A stretch of 64,000 nucleotides of DNA from Rubripirellula lacrimiformis (GCF_007741535.1 NZ_CP036525.1:3038001-3102000); one strand, 5' to 3'; shown: positions 34,240-43,991, counted from the first letter of the stretch. Numbers and translations: made by a program. Notes: generated by a model from the sequence alone, not told the origin.

Positions 34240-34530
34240 CTATCCACCGATCATCACGTCCGGGGCGCCGGCATCGATCGTACCGCCGTGTTCCGTCGGG
34301 TCACCCACTCGCACCGCGGGAACCTGATTGATCATCACGGTCGCGGACCCTGCAATGAGTGTGTCCGGGGGCCCGCTGCAGGTGGCCATGTCGCCAACGA
34401 TCGCAGCTGGCAGTCCACCGATCAGGACTGTCGCCGCACCGGGGCCGTCAATCGGACCGCCCACGTGCGGCACAACGCCGGTAACCGAGTTGCAGCTGTG
34501 CGGGTCAGTCAAGCGTGCTGCTGGAGGCAT
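34240..34530 (-). CDS. PAAR-domain protein, T6SS spike tip
   Basis: A 96-residue protein that is essentially one PAAR domain (MPPAARLTDPHSC, VLIGGLPAAIVGDMATC, VMINQVPAVRVGDPTEHGG). PAAR proteins fold into a small cone that sharpens the VgrG spike and can carry effectors; this one has no C-terminal extension, so it is a bare tip. Conserved His and Cys residues (H12, C13, C51, H81) are candidate zinc ligands. Its ATG overlaps the stop codon of the FHA gene upstream by one base (TGATG), so translation is coupled. Confidence 0.92.
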   Translation of the reverse strand: MPPAARLTDPHSCNSVTGVVPHVGGPIDGPGAATVLIGGLPAAIVGDMATCSGPPDTLIAGSATVMINQVPAVRVGDPTEHGGTIDAGAPDVMIGG

Positions 34531-35459
34531 CAGCGATCTCCTGGGATGGTCGGGGCGGTTTCGTCGGTATGCAATCGTTGGATCGCCGATGTGCCCAAAT
34601 CCAACCACTGGTTGATCGCGGCGGTTCGGTCCGTGGCTGCTGCCAGAGCCCAGCGGTGTGCGGTCAAGATCGCGATGCCGCAAAGGTGTTTCGGCGGAAC
34701 AATGATCGGTTGCCCTTCGGGGGCGATGCTGCCGCCGCTGAATACCACTGCCTTGGCGATCCACTTCGCGACGTGACATGGTCGACACGCGGATAGTTGA
34801 TCGCGGACGACACAGCGATCGATTTCTGCTGCGGATGCTGTCCAAGCGGTGACGGCGTCTATCACCGACGGCTCTGCAGCAGCGTTTACGCCGCTGGCAT
34901 GCATGGCCCAGTGGACGGCATCGGTGGCAGGCAAGGTACCGGCAATGAAACGGACTGCGTCGTCGTGGAGTTCGGCCTCGATCAGCCGCTGCAGAAACAG
35001 AGTGACCCGTTCTGGTGAATTCACCAACCCGATGGCAGCTTCGGAAAGCTTCATGGATTTGGCCACGTCCAATATCTGACAACGTTCGTCGACGATGTCA
35101 GGAGTCAAATCCACGTCACGATCGGCGGGCTTTGGCACCGATTCAACGAGATCGGGAAACCAGCTGAGCGAAAAGGCGGTGCGGCCGGCGAAAAATTCGG
35201 TGGTCTGATCGCTGCGGTCGGTCAAAGTCAATTGGTCGATGTTGTCACCATTGACCAATAGTGTGTGTTGATCGTCCAGTACTTCGACAGTAGCGTCCGA
35301 GCCACAGCGGACCACAAAGTGCTCGGACGCGATGGCGTCGTCACCGGCGATGCTAAGTTCCACCCATTCGCTGCTGCCCACGCGTGCTTCTTGACCGACA
35401 CGCAAAAGCAACCGTCGATCGGGTTGGTTGTCGGGGTGGGCGGTCAGCAGCAGTGGCAT
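34530..35459 (-). CDS. FHA-domain protein with DUF6931-like C-terminus
   Basis: A 309-residue protein. Residues about 1-100 form an FHA-like sandwich (LLLRVGQEARVGSSEWVELS, DDAIASEHFVVRCGSDAT, then LLVNGDN), though the usual G-R...S-x-x-H signature is partly changed (G-S at the first position, S-E-H kept). The C-terminal half resembles the DUF6931 family (ILDVAKSMKLSEAAIGLV; HDDAVRFIAGTLPATDAVHW), helical and found near secretion or kinase genes. Likely reads a phospho-threonine signal, perhaps from the nearby kinase. ATG 35459 is chosen since the domain starts there. It lies between vgrG and PAAR and is coupled to the latter. Confidence 0.7.
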   Translation of the reverse strand: MPLLLTAHPDNQPDRRLLLRVGQEARVGSSEWVELSIAGDDAIASEHFVVRCGSDATVEVLDDQHTLLVNGDNIDQLTLTDRSDQTTEFFAGRTAFSLSWFPDLVESVPKPADRDVDLTPDIVDERCQILDVAKSMKLSEAAIGLVNSPERVTLFLQRLIEAELHDDAVRFIAGTLPATDAVHWAMHASGVNAAAEPSVIDAVTAWTASAAEIDRCVVRDQLSACRPCHVAKWIAKAVVFSGGSIAPEGQPIIVPPKHLCGIAILTAHRWALAAATDRTAAINQWLDLGTSAIQRLHTDETAPTIPGDR

Positions 35460-35585
35460 CGGTGTTCTCGCGATCGATTGGATGGCCAGCGAAACTGGCC
35501 AAGTGTTTCGGTGTTGCCGTGATTGAGCGACAGTTGTGGCGAATCTCGCGACGGGGTAACCCGAAGCCTTCAACCAGTTGAAACG

Positions 35586-37577
35586 TTAGTTGATTTGGAC
35601 GATGGCTCCTTGCACGGTCAGTTGTCCATCGGAAGTGAGGTCGGTCGTCGCGCCGCCACTGAGCGCGAGCGCTGCGTCGGCGGTTGCATTGATTTCCGGT
35701 GCCGCGATGTTGGCTTGGGCTTCGGCCGTGATGTCAATTTGCGAAGCTTGGATGGAGATGCCCGAGGGAGTGATTTGGATGATCGATTCACCGCATTTCA
35801 GCGTGATCGATGTGTTTGCTTCGATCGTGATGGAACCGCTCTCTGCGGTCACGGTCCGGTCACCTTGTTGGATCGTTAGCGTATCGTCGCCCGCATCAAT
35901 GGTGGTTGATCGATCCTGGCCGATCTCTGTCGTCTGGCTTCCGCTACCGCTACCCACGCCGACTTTGATATTTTGGTCATTGTAGATTTCGATCGACTGG
36001 TCACCCGAGTCTTGCTTTTCGGAACCGACCGTCAATGAATCATTGTTTTCGACGACGCGTTGGAAATCACGTTCGCTATGCAGATAGATCAACTCTGCAT
36101 CTTTGGTGTCATCGAAGGTCAGTTCATGGAAACAATCGACGTCACCATCTTTGGTGCTGCGTGTACGGAAGACCGTTTTCGCTTGTCCAGACGCTAATTC
36201 TTCGGGTGGCATCCGGTCGGCATTGAAGACACGGCCGGTCACGATCGGACGATCCACATCCCCGTCCAAAAACGCAACGATGACTTCTTCGCCGACACGG
36301 GGGATCGACGCGGCCCCCCAACCTTTGCCGGTCCAGGGCTGCGTCACGCGAATCCAACATGAACTGCTGTCGTCGCCGGCGCCGACGATGTCCCAAGCGA
36401 ACTGGATTTTGATGCGGCCAAACGAATCGGTCCAAATCTCTTCGCCGTCCGGTCCAACGACGGTTGCGATTTGCGGACCGGGCATCGGTGGACGCGGGGT
36501 CTCTCGGATCGATCGATAGGGAATCGACGAGGGTTGGACATGCAATTGCCCGTTGAATGACGCCGTGGCACTGGCGCTGCCCACGCCTACATCCCCCGCA
36601 CTGGCTTGGATGTGACGACCTGTGATCAGATATTCTTGATTCAGGGCATCGGTGGGATGCGACGTGATGGTCAGCAAATCGCCGGCCGAGATCTTGCCCG
36701 TCGAAACATTGACGGTGGCCTTTTCTTGGCGTGCGACTGCCGCTTCGGTCAAGACACGTGCGTAGTGCTGGCCATCGTCAGTTTCGAAGAATCGGCCCGG
36801 AAATTCATACCATTGCCATTCGCTGTTGGTGTCCGCCGCGTTTTGCCGAACCGTCATTTCCGCGCGTGGCTTTTGGAAATCATAGTCACGCAAAACGTAC
36901 GATGCGGTACAGAAATGGCGTTGCCTGGAAAAGTTGGACACACATGTTTCGGTGCTGCCCGAATCAAGTTCATGATACGGCAGCGAATCGAGTGAATCGA
37001 CTGCTTGATGGGCACTGACGTCGTCACACAGAACCATCGTGTGCGCGTCGTTGGCGTACTCAAAGAAATAGTAGATGCCTTCTTCTTCGAACAACCGGCT
37101 TAGAAAGTGGAAGTCCGATTCGGCATACTGCACGCAGTACGCGCGTTGACGATAGGTCTGTGTCAGGCGATCTTCTAGTTCTGCGGTAAATCCGCGTGCG
37201 TCAATCACCGCTTTGGCGATATCGACGACCGACTGCTGTTGGAAAATCTGGGATCCACCGACGTGTCGAAGCAGTTCGAACCATGGCGCAAGCGTCAAAT
37301 GGTATTCGAACATGCCGCTTCGAAGACCCGCTTGGGCAAGTTGAGTGGCGTACCCATGCAGGTAAAACGGCGTTTCGTCGACCTTGCCGACTTGGATCGA
37401 GACAGGTTGCTTCAACAGATCGGTTGGGTTGATATCACCGTCGGTACTAGCCAATTGCAGCAACCCCTGGAACGGTTGCCCCAGTTGTTCGGACCAAGAC
37501 AGATGGTTCACGATCAGCACATCCTGTCCCAGAGGTGTGCTGATGGCGATCGATCGGTTTTCTTGCGTGATGGGCAT
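35586..37577 (-). CDS. vgrG: VgrG spike protein
   Basis: A 663-residue VgrG (TssI). The first 400 residues have the gp27-like fold (PLGQDVLIVNHLSWSEQLGQ, FEYHLTLAPWFELLRHVGG, YAESDFHFLSRLFEEEGIYY, a family hallmark). Next is the gp5 OB-fold (RIKIQFAWD, WIRVTQPWTGKGWGAASIPR, GEEVIVAFLDGDVDRPIVTG), then a C-terminal beta-prism with short repeats (SITIEANTSITLKCGES). There is no C-terminal effector domain. It caps the Hcp tube and is expelled at contraction. ATG 37577 begins MPITQENRSIAI, eight bases after the tssG stop; the frame upstream to 37742 overlaps tssG and is rejected. Confidence 0.95.
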   Translation of the reverse strand: MPITQENRSIAISTPLGQDVLIVNHLSWSEQLGQPFQGLLQLASTDGDINPTDLLKQPVSIQVGKVDETPFYLHGYATQLAQAGLRSGMFEYHLTLAPWFELLRHVGGSQIFQQQSVVDIAKAVIDARGFTAELEDRLTQTYRQRAYCVQYAESDFHFLSRLFEEEGIYYFFEYANDAHTMVLCDDVSAHQAVDSLDSLPYHELDSGSTETCVSNFSRQRHFCTASYVLRDYDFQKPRAEMTVRQNAADTNSEWQWYEFPGRFFETDDGQHYARVLTEAAVARQEKATVNVSTGKISAGDLLTITSHPTDALNQEYLITGRHIQASAGDVGVGSASATASFNGQLHVQPSSIPYRSIRETPRPPMPGPQIATVVGPDGEEIWTDSFGRIKIQFAWDIVGAGDDSSSCWIRVTQPWTGKGWGAASIPRVGEEVIVAFLDGDVDRPIVTGRVFNADRMPPEELASGQAKTVFRTRSTKDGDVDCFHELTFDDTKDAELIYLHSERDFQRVVENNDSLTVGSEKQDSGDQSIEIYNDQNIKVGVGSGSGSQTTEIGQDRSTTIDAGDDTLTIQQGDRTVTAESGSITIEANTSITLKCGESIIQITPSGISIQASQIDITAEAQANIAAPEINATADAALALSGGATTDLTSDGQLTVQGAIVQIN

Positions 37578-37585
37578 GGCGAAAC

Positions 37586-38725
37586 TTAGATGATGAACTG
37601 GCAGTCGCCAGCGTCCGATTTCGGTTGCCTGCTGTGGATCCACGCGCTGCGGCCAAGGGAACCGATATGTCCAGCGGATCCGGTTCGCCCCAAGGACATT
37701 CTTGGAATGGTGCAACGATCCAAGATCAGTCGAACTCGGCAATCGAGTCCGGGGTCGACGTAGCTGCGAATCAGTCGACTCAGTTCACGATGTCCCGATC
37801 CACCGGGCAACAGTGTTTGGAACAGATCAAACGCAATGGGGCCAATGTCCAGATCGATCATCGACCGGCGGTCTGGGACTGATCGTCCCAGGACAACGCT
37901 GCGGCCTAGTCTTCCGCCTCGCCCCTGCGCGGTCGCGCTGCAAGTCAGGAGGGTTAGATCCTCGGATTCCAGACGCAGGTTCCTCAGTTGGAACGTTTTG
38001 ACCTTCGCGTCGGCATGGATTGTCGCCGAAACCACGGCGGCAAGGCCTTCGGCGTTGCGATGCGAGGTTGAAAACCGTCCGCTGAAAAACAGCCGGTCGG
38101 TTGATTCGGGGGCTTGTCCTGGCAACGGCATGCCGCCCGAGATCGCACCGACGTATGAAGCAAATCGGTCTTGGTCCGGTCTGTCTCGCTGGACCGCGCC
38201 TCGACTGCTGCTCCAAGCGCGATAGAACAACGTGGCCATGCGATGATGGAACAGGTTCAAGAACGCTTCAAGGGCCGGATCGCTTTGGTGCCGGGTTTCG
38301 TTCCGCACCGTTTCGGTCATGTGCAGCGGCATCGGGCCGCCGGGCCCCAGCAGTCCAAAGAACCGTTGGCTCAGAAGGGCTCTGCCATCGGCACGGGAGT
38401 CGATGCGGTCAATCGTCGAGGGTGCAAAATCAAGTGCGGTCGTTTGACGAATCCGAACGGCTTCCTGATCGGCCTGTCGCGCGTGGCCGATCCGTGGCAA
38501 CGATTCAGACAATCCTTCAATTCGCCGGATCGCTTGAAAGAAGTCGAGCTGGTGAACCGAATGATCGATCGCTCCGGCGACACGTTGGTCCCAGTCGATT
38601 GGATTCGTCGCGGTTGGCGCGTCGGTCGAAGGTTTCGTGGTTGGCATGGGTTTTGGTTGTGCGGGGCTGATGCCGCTGAACGACCTGGATTCTGCGAATC
38701 GATCAACGAACTTTGCCGACTTCAA
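37586..38725 (-). CDS. tssG: T6SS baseplate protein TssG
   Basis: A 379-residue protein of the TssG/ImpH/VasB family: RVAGAIDHSVHQLDFFQAIR, SRADGRALLSQRFFGLLGPG, PMPLHMTETVRNE, then FLNLFHHRMATLFYRAWS are the conserved baseplate wedge motifs. With TssF, TssE and TssK it forms the wedge around VgrG. The start may be ATG 38725 or the internal ATG 38647 (MPTTKPSTDAPT), which is closer to the conserved core; the extra 26 residues are basic. It follows tssF by 36 bases. Confidence 0.93.
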   Translation of the reverse strand: MKSAKFVDRFAESRSFSGISPAQPKPMPTTKPSTDAPTATNPIDWDQRVAGAIDHSVHQLDFFQAIRRIEGLSESLPRIGHARQADQEAVRIRQTTALDFAPSTIDRIDSRADGRALLSQRFFGLLGPGGPMPLHMTETVRNETRHQSDPALEAFLNLFHHRMATLFYRAWSSSRGAVQRDRPDQDRFASYVGAISGGMPLPGQAPESTDRLFFSGRFSTSHRNAEGLAAVVSATIHADAKVKTFQLRNLRLESEDLTLLTCSATAQGRGGRLGRSVVLGRSVPDRRSMIDLDIGPIAFDLFQTLLPGGSGHRELSRLIRSYVDPGLDCRVRLILDRCTIPRMSLGRTGSAGHIGSLGRSAWIHSRQPKSDAGDCQFII

Positions 38726-38760
38726 ATCAGTGACACAAATGCCGGATCATGGCAATGTCA

Positions 38761-40683
38761 CTAGATCATCGAAATGGTTCCCGTCCGTACGGGCCAGCGA
38801 TGGACACGGCCTCGCGACGGGGTTCGAATTGTCGTCTGGGTAAAGCTGTTGAGTGAGACGAAACGGGCCATGAATTGATCCAGCACCGCGCCCATCAGGA
38901 ACGCGCCGCCGCCTTCGAAAGCGGCTTCGTCAAGTTCTAGGTCTAAGTGAACGCCACGGCCGTGCACGATGGGGCCGTCGAACGGCAACTGCCGAGTGAC
39001 CGCTTCGTTGGTGACCGAGAGGATGCCGTCGACCTGACGTCGTGTGGCAGGCAAATCCGCAGGGCAATACAGATACAGCATCTGTCGCAACAAGGCGGCC
39101 GCGGATCGTCCTCGTTGATCGCTCTCGGTTCCCACTTTGTCCGATTGTTTTGCGCGGTCGCAAAGGGATAAAAAGTTGGACGTCAAATGGTTGACCAATC
39201 GCCAACAGGTTTCACCGTCTTCGGTGGTCAATGGCTGTCGCGGCGTCGTGGGACCGGTCAAACAGGAGATCGAGGCGACCGGGCCCGGACCATCCAATGT
39301 GAACGCGTCGCGCCATCCCGATGCGGGTTTCAGCATCGCCAGGTCACGGTTGGTGCAGTACACCGTTGACGACAGTTGGCGGATCGGGTGTCGCGAAGGT
39401 GCCTGATTCGAATCGGTCAACGTGACGTAAACCTCGGTGCCTAAATAGGACGACCGATGCCCGTATTCGCGTTGGTTCGTTGACGGTTGTCGGGGACGTC
39501 GATCGAGCGTGTAGTAGGCGGCATGTTGGTGGCGAGCCGCCATGTTGGTCGGCGGCGCGTACAGCGGCAAAAATTCGACTTCTTGCAGCGGTGTTCTTCC
39601 ATGACCAAGCAATTGTTGGACGGACCAAATCTCGAAATCCATCGGTCGACTACGGTCGACCAAGAGTTGGTGTTCCGATTTCGCTTCGGAAATTTGAACT
39701 CGATCGGCTCGCTTTTTGAACAAGTTGATGGCGGGCACGCAGTGCAGCGCGAAGTGTTCTCGCGCAAGTCGGCTCGCCAGTTCTCGTTCGGATTCGCCCA
39801 AGCCGATGACGATCTCGATCTGTTTCCCATTGGCTGTCGCGATGGCCGTGGATAGTCCTTCGATGTTGACGAACAAGAACTTTTCGGGAAGCAGGAAATA
39901 CTCTTGAAGCAGTCGGTATCCCGAAAACGACCGTGGTTCATCCGGTAAAAGCGATTCGCTGTCGTCAAATCCTCCGGCCGATAGTGCTGATCGATCGAGT
40001 CGATCCCAACGCCCTGATTCTGTTTGTCCGACGGCAATGGATGTCGTGTGGGCTACCAGCAGTTCCAGCAATTGATGGGCAATTTCGCCACCGCGTAGAT
40101 GAATAGGCAATCGATCCATCTTCAGGGCGGACATGGGAACGCCACCAGTCGTTTCCAGCGTGATCCGAAGACCCGATCGAACTTCAGGTCCGCCCAGCAC
40201 GGATGGCAGCGGCCGTGTGTTGGCGGACCCTCGCTCGATCAATTCGACGTCCGTGATTTTGATCGGCCACAAATCCAGATCAGCGGTCGTTTCAAAACGG
40301 CAAGGCGTCGGGGATGCATGGCTGGTGGGCCCCTGCAGACGCGATCCGCGTGGTAACCGGTAGCCGTCGACCAACGAGCCCTCGTCAGGATCGGGATGGA
40401 TTTCGACAACCGCAGCCGCCGGAATGGGGCGGGTGTAGTGCGGATAGATCGATTGCAGTAATCCGCCGGTCAGCTGTGGAAATTCGGAATCCAGACGCCG
40501 GTGTACTCGGGCTGCGAGAAACGCAAACCCCTCTAGCAGTCGTTCGACAAAGGGATCCGCGCAGGCGAATTCGTCCATCCCCAATCGACCCGCAACCGCT
40601 GGATACTCTTGCGCAAACTCGGCGCCTAACTCGCGCAGATAGCCGAGTTCGCGGTTGTAGTGGTCTAGGAATTGGGCTTCCAT
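38761..40683 (-). CDS. tssF: T6SS baseplate protein TssF
   Basis: A 640-residue protein of the TssF/ImpG/VasA family, opening with the diagnostic FLDHYNRELGYLRELGAEFA, then YPAVAGRLGMDEFACADPFV and ERLLEGFAFLAARVHRRLD. The remaining conserved blocks (FPQLTGGLLQSIYPHYTRP, LPRGSRLQG, FLFVNIEGLSTAI) are present and length is normal. It makes the baseplate wedge with TssG and TssE. Located between tssE and tssG as in many T6SS clusters. Confidence 0.95.
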   Translation of the reverse strand: MEAQFLDHYNRELGYLRELGAEFAQEYPAVAGRLGMDEFACADPFVERLLEGFAFLAARVHRRLDSEFPQLTGGLLQSIYPHYTRPIPAAAVVEIHPDPDEGSLVDGYRLPRGSRLQGPTSHASPTPCRFETTADLDLWPIKITDVELIERGSANTRPLPSVLGGPEVRSGLRITLETTGGVPMSALKMDRLPIHLRGGEIAHQLLELLVAHTTSIAVGQTESGRWDRLDRSALSAGGFDDSESLLPDEPRSFSGYRLLQEYFLLPEKFLFVNIEGLSTAIATANGKQIEIVIGLGESERELASRLAREHFALHCVPAINLFKKRADRVQISEAKSEHQLLVDRSRPMDFEIWSVQQLLGHGRTPLQEVEFLPLYAPPTNMAARHQHAAYYTLDRRPRQPSTNQREYGHRSSYLGTEVYVTLTDSNQAPSRHPIRQLSSTVYCTNRDLAMLKPASGWRDAFTLDGPGPVASISCLTGPTTPRQPLTTEDGETCWRLVNHLTSNFLSLCDRAKQSDKVGTESDQRGRSAAALLRQMLYLYCPADLPATRRQVDGILSVTNEAVTRQLPFDGPIVHGRGVHLDLELDEAAFEGGGAFLMGAVLDQFMARFVSLNSFTQTTIRTPSRGRVHRWPVRTGTISMI

Positions 40684-40743
40684 GCGCTCAATCGGTTTGA
40701 CTGGATGAATCGGGCTTCGGTTTTGTCATTCGACGCGAATGAA

Positions 40744-41340
40744 CTAGCCTGCCCGTCGAATCTGACTGGGATCGGTCGCGTGACATTGACCGCTGCCCAG
40801 GTTGATGGCGATGCCCATCGCAAATGTTTCCAGCCCGTCGGCTGGACCGAACAACGCTTCGATATCGACGGTCAAGTCGCCGATCGAAAACTCGTTCACG
40901 CGGCAAGTGACCGTCAAGGTATCGGGCCTCAGTCTCGGCTCGAAACTCTTGATGACGCTGGTCAGTTCTTGCTGCAATTTTCCGGTGTTGATGCTGCTGC
41001 CGGTTGATCCCGACAGATCGGGGATCCCGTAGTTCAGCACACTGTTGCGAACCAACGGCCACGCCTCTAGATCGGTGTCCTCGGATAGTCGCCGCGTTGC
41101 AAATAGAGCGAGCAGGTCTCGCTGAATCTGAGTTCGCAGGATTCCGATCTGTTTCCTCTGTTGGCGCCGCGTGATCGTTGCGTTGGATGACGGTACGATG
41201 GACGAGGCCATCGCGGACGTTTCTTCGCCTGCCGCTTGGCTTCTCGCAAAGCGTACCGCAACGTCCGCACCATCGTGATTGCCGATCAATCGATCTAGCA
41301 ACGACGATGTGGGACGATCAATCCGTTGATTCGGTAACAT
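40744..41340 (-). CDS. tssE: T6SS baseplate protein TssE (gp25-like)
   Basis: A 198-residue protein with a gpW/gp25-like domain in its C-terminal half (IQRDLLALFATRRLSEDTDL, VLNYGIPDLSGSTGSSINTG, LQQELTSVIKSFEPRLRPD). The N-terminal 70 residues are an extension beyond the usual 130-170-residue family length (LLDRLIGNHDGADVAVRFA). The conserved E-P-R-L of the sheath-initiation motif is visible (SFEPRLRP). It connects baseplate to sheath. It follows hcp by 20 bases. Confidence 0.92.
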   Translation of the reverse strand: MLPNQRIDRPTSSLLDRLIGNHDGADVAVRFARSQAAGEETSAMASSIVPSSNATITRRQQRKQIGILRTQIQRDLLALFATRRLSEDTDLEAWPLVRNSVLNYGIPDLSGSTGSSINTGKLQQELTSVIKSFEPRLRPDTLTVTCRVNEFSIGDLTVDIEALFGPADGLETFAMGIAINLGSGQCHATDPSQIRRAG

Positions 41341-41360
41341 GCGGAAGAGTCCAGTTGGGA

Positions 41361-41840
41361 CTAGGCTGCTTTCTGCTCTAGAAGGTTCCAGCCCTTCGGC
41401 GATGCCTTCACTGCTGCTTCGCCGGTGTACTGTGTGTACGCCAGTGAGATCTTGGTGAAGTTCAACGCGAACGACTCGCTAGGCTTGTCGCCCATCATGC
41501 CGCTGTGGGAATAACTGGTGACGATCGGGTCGGTCAGGGTCACGACCAGGTACACCTGTGGACCGCCTTCGCCGTCGGTTTGCAGGTAGGTCAACGAGGC
41601 TTCTTCGAGGGATGCACCGGAAACGCTTTGCATGAACAGTTCCGTCGACGCGATGTCGAAATCTTTGGAACAGTGGACTTCCGAGAAAGTCGGTGCACCC
41701 GTTTCGCGTGCCGCGCTGCCCGAAGGCACGCCGACGGATCGAGAGGCACTGAACTGAGTTGATGTCAGTTTGATCTGGCCTTCGTACCCTGATGCGGCTG
41801 CGTCGCCTTTGATTTCTTTTTTAAACTTTAACAGAATCAT
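41361..41840 (-). CDS. hcp: Hcp tube protein
   Basis: A 159-residue Hcp (TssD): MILLKFKKEIKGDAAASGYE, then GAPTFSEVHCSKDFDIASTE and the S-F-A-L-N-F-T-K-I strand near the C-terminus. It stacks as hexameric rings to form the inner tube and is secreted. A ribosome-binding-like GAGAG lies just upstream of the ATG. One copy only in the window. Confidence 0.95.
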   Translation of the reverse strand: MILLKFKKEIKGDAAASGYEGQIKLTSTQFSASRSVGVPSGSAARETGAPTFSEVHCSKDFDIASTELFMQSVSGASLEEASLTYLQTDGEGGPQVYLVVTLTDPIVTSYSHSGMMGDKPSESFALNFTKISLAYTQYTGEAAVKASPKGWNLLEQKAA

Positions 41841-41895
41841 TTGCTACTCTCACTGTGAATGATTGGGAATGATGGATGCCGAGTGCCGACCGATG

Positions 41896-43398
41896 TTAGG
41901 CAGCCTTGGCAGATGGCAACTTGCTGACCAAACGCAGCGAGACGGTCAAGCCTTCGAGTTGATAGTGAGGTCGCAGGAAGAACTTGGCGCTGTAGTAGCC
42001 CGGGTTTCCTTCGATCTCTTCGACAACCACTTCTGCGCCAGCCAATGGTCGGCGGGCTTTGTCCAATTCGGATGCCGTCGCCGGGTTCGTGTCGACGTAT
42101 TGGCTGATCCAGTTGTTCAACCAGATTTGCATGTCCGATCGTTCTTTGAACGAACCGACCTTGTCGCGAACGATGCACTTCAAATAGTGAGCGAAGCGGC
42201 AAACGGCGAACAGGTAAGGCAGTCGGCCGGAAAGACGTGCGTTCGCGGTCGCATCATCGTCTTCGAAGATCGATGGGTTGTTCAGCGACTGGGCGCCGAT
42301 GAAGGCTGCCAGGTCGCTGTTCTTTCGGAACACCAATGGCATCAGGCCGTTCTTGGCAAGTTCGGCTTCCCGGCGATCACTGATGGCGATCTCCGTGGGG
42401 CACTTCATGTCGATTCCGCCGTCGTCGGTTGGGAAGACGTGGACAGGAAGTTTCTCGACCGATCCGCCCGATTCGATGCCGCGAATTCGCGAGCACCAAC
42501 CGTGCATTTTGAACGATCGGTTGATGTTGACCGCGAATGCGTAGGCGCTGTTGGACCACACATATCGGCTGTGGTCCGGGCCTGCGGTGTCCTCTTCGAA
42601 CGCAAACTCTTCGACGGGGTTGGTGGCCGCACCGTAGGGTTGGCGAGCCAGGAAACGTGGCATCGTCAGGCCAACGTAACGCGAATCTTCGTCGTTGCGA
42701 AGCGAAGTCCACGACGCGTATTCGACCGTTTGGAAAATCTTGGTCAAATCGCGCGGGTTGCTCAGTTCCTGCCAGGATCCCATGTGCATCAACGACGGGC
42801 TGGCCGCGGTGATGAACGGTGCATGCGACGCGGCGCAGATCTTGGCCATTTCGCCCAACAATTCAACATCGACCGGTGTGTGGTCAAAGTAATAATCGCC
42901 GATCAGTGCGCCGTAGGGTTCGCCGCCGAACTGGCCATACTCTTCTTCGTACAGCTTCTTGAACAGCGGGCTTTGATCCCAGCCGGTGCCCTTGAACTTC
43001 TTCAGCGTCTTGTGAAGATCCTTTTTGGAGATGTTCAAGACGCGAATCTTCAACATCTCGTCGGTTTCGGTGTTATTGACCAGGTGAGAAAGTCCTCGCC
43101 ACGCACCTTCAAGATTTTGGAATGCTTCGTGATGAAGGATTTCATTCATCTGCTCGGCAATCTTGCGATCGATTTCCGCGACCAGAGCTTCGATGGTTTT
43201 GATGGCGTCGCTGGAAGCAACCATTTCGGTGGTGACAAGCTGCGCGGCCAACGTGTTGACGGCGGTCGTGACTGCCAAGTTGGCTTCATCACTGCGCGGC
43301 TTGAATTCGGCTTCCAATAGCTCGGATAGGGTGTCCAGCGTGATGGCAGCAGCAGTATCTGCGGGAGCCTCTGGTGCTTCCGATTTGGTTTCGCTCAT
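41896..43398 (-). CDS. tssC: T6SS sheath large subunit TssC
   Basis: A 500-residue TssC/VipB/ImpC. Family motifs: ILHHEAFQNLEGAWRGLSHL, EYGQFGGEPYGALIGDYYF, DLTKIFQTVEYASWTSLRND, YVGLTMPRFLARQPYGA and RFAHYLKCIVRDKVGSF. Forms the contractile sheath with TssB. GAGGA sits seven bases before the ATG. A long open frame on the opposite strand (41863-43320) is a codon-bias shadow. Length normal. Confidence 0.97.
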   Translation of the reverse strand: MSETKSEAPEAPADTAAAITLDTLSELLEAEFKPRSDEANLAVTTAVNTLAAQLVTTEMVASSDAIKTIEALVAEIDRKIAEQMNEILHHEAFQNLEGAWRGLSHLVNNTETDEMLKIRVLNISKKDLHKTLKKFKGTGWDQSPLFKKLYEEEYGQFGGEPYGALIGDYYFDHTPVDVELLGEMAKICAASHAPFITAASPSLMHMGSWQELSNPRDLTKIFQTVEYASWTSLRNDEDSRYVGLTMPRFLARQPYGAATNPVEEFAFEEDTAGPDHSRYVWSNSAYAFAVNINRSFKMHGWCSRIRGIESGGSVEKLPVHVFPTDDGGIDMKCPTEIAISDRREAELAKNGLMPLVFRKNSDLAAFIGAQSLNNPSIFEDDDATANARLSGRLPYLFAVCRFAHYLKCIVRDKVGSFKERSDMQIWLNNWISQYVDTNPATASELDKARRPLAGAEVVVEEIEGNPGYYSAKFFLRPHYQLEGLTVSLRLVSKLPSAKAA

Positions 43399-43466
43399 CC
43401 TTGATTCCTCTGGTCTTGTTTTGGTTTACAGGCGGCAATCGGTGGGTTGCCGTGAAGGGTATGGGG

Positions 43467-43991
43467 TTAGGCTGCGTCCGTTTCAGGTTTGGCCGTGTCG
43501 GTATCCAATGGCTTTTCGGTCAGTTCTTTCAGCAAGGCAGGGTCGCTGATCAGTCGCGAAACCAATTCTTCGGCTCCGGTCTTTCCGTCCATGTAGGTCA
43601 CCAGGTGCGACAGTTCGGTGCGTGCGTTCAGCAGTTTTTCAAGCGGCTCGACACGTTGGGCCACGCGTCCAGGCGTGAAGTCGTCCATCGATTCAAAGGT
43701 CAGGTCGACGCTGAGGTTGCCTTCGCCGGTCAACGTGTTTGCAACTTGGAACGAAGCACGTGGCTTCATCGACTTCAATCGTTCGTCGAAATTGTCGATG
43801 TCCGTTTCCAAAAATTTGCGATTGGCAACGTCTGGCAGCGGTTCGGATGGGTTACCCGATAGGTCGGCCAATACACCCATTACGAATGGCAGTTGGACTT
43901 TCTTCTCCGAGCCGTACGTTTCCACGTCGTATTCGATTTGGACACGAGGCGGCCGATTGCGAGAGATAAACTTCTGACTGCTTTCGGACAT
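43467..43991 (-). CDS. tssB: T6SS sheath small subunit TssB
   Basis: A 174-residue TssB/VipA/ImpB: ISRNRPPRVQIEYDVETYGS, KKVQLPFVMGVLADLSG and NRKFLETDIDNFDERLKSM are the standard blocks. It pairs with TssC in the contractile sheath. AAGGG precedes the ATG. Lies directly upstream of tssC, the universal order. Confidence 0.97.
   Translation of the reverse strand: MSESSQKFISRNRPPRVQIEYDVETYGSEKKVQLPFVMGVLADLSGNPSEPLPDVANRKFLETDIDNFDERLKSMKPRASFQVANTLTGEGNLSVDLTFESMDDFTPGRVAQRVEPLEKLLNARTELSHLVTYMDGKTGAEELVSRLISDPALLKELTEKPLDTDTAKPETDAA

Noticed and set aside
34240-35082. A longer version of the PAAR gene starting at 35082
   Set aside because: The extra N-terminal part overlaps the FHA gene in another frame and is low-complexity Arg-rich sequence, whereas the ATG at 34530 starts exactly at the PAAR domain.
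41863-43320. A 485-codon open frame antisense to tssC
   Set aside because: It is a shadow produced by the strong codon bias of tssC; the product has no family features, and tssC on the other strand is certain.
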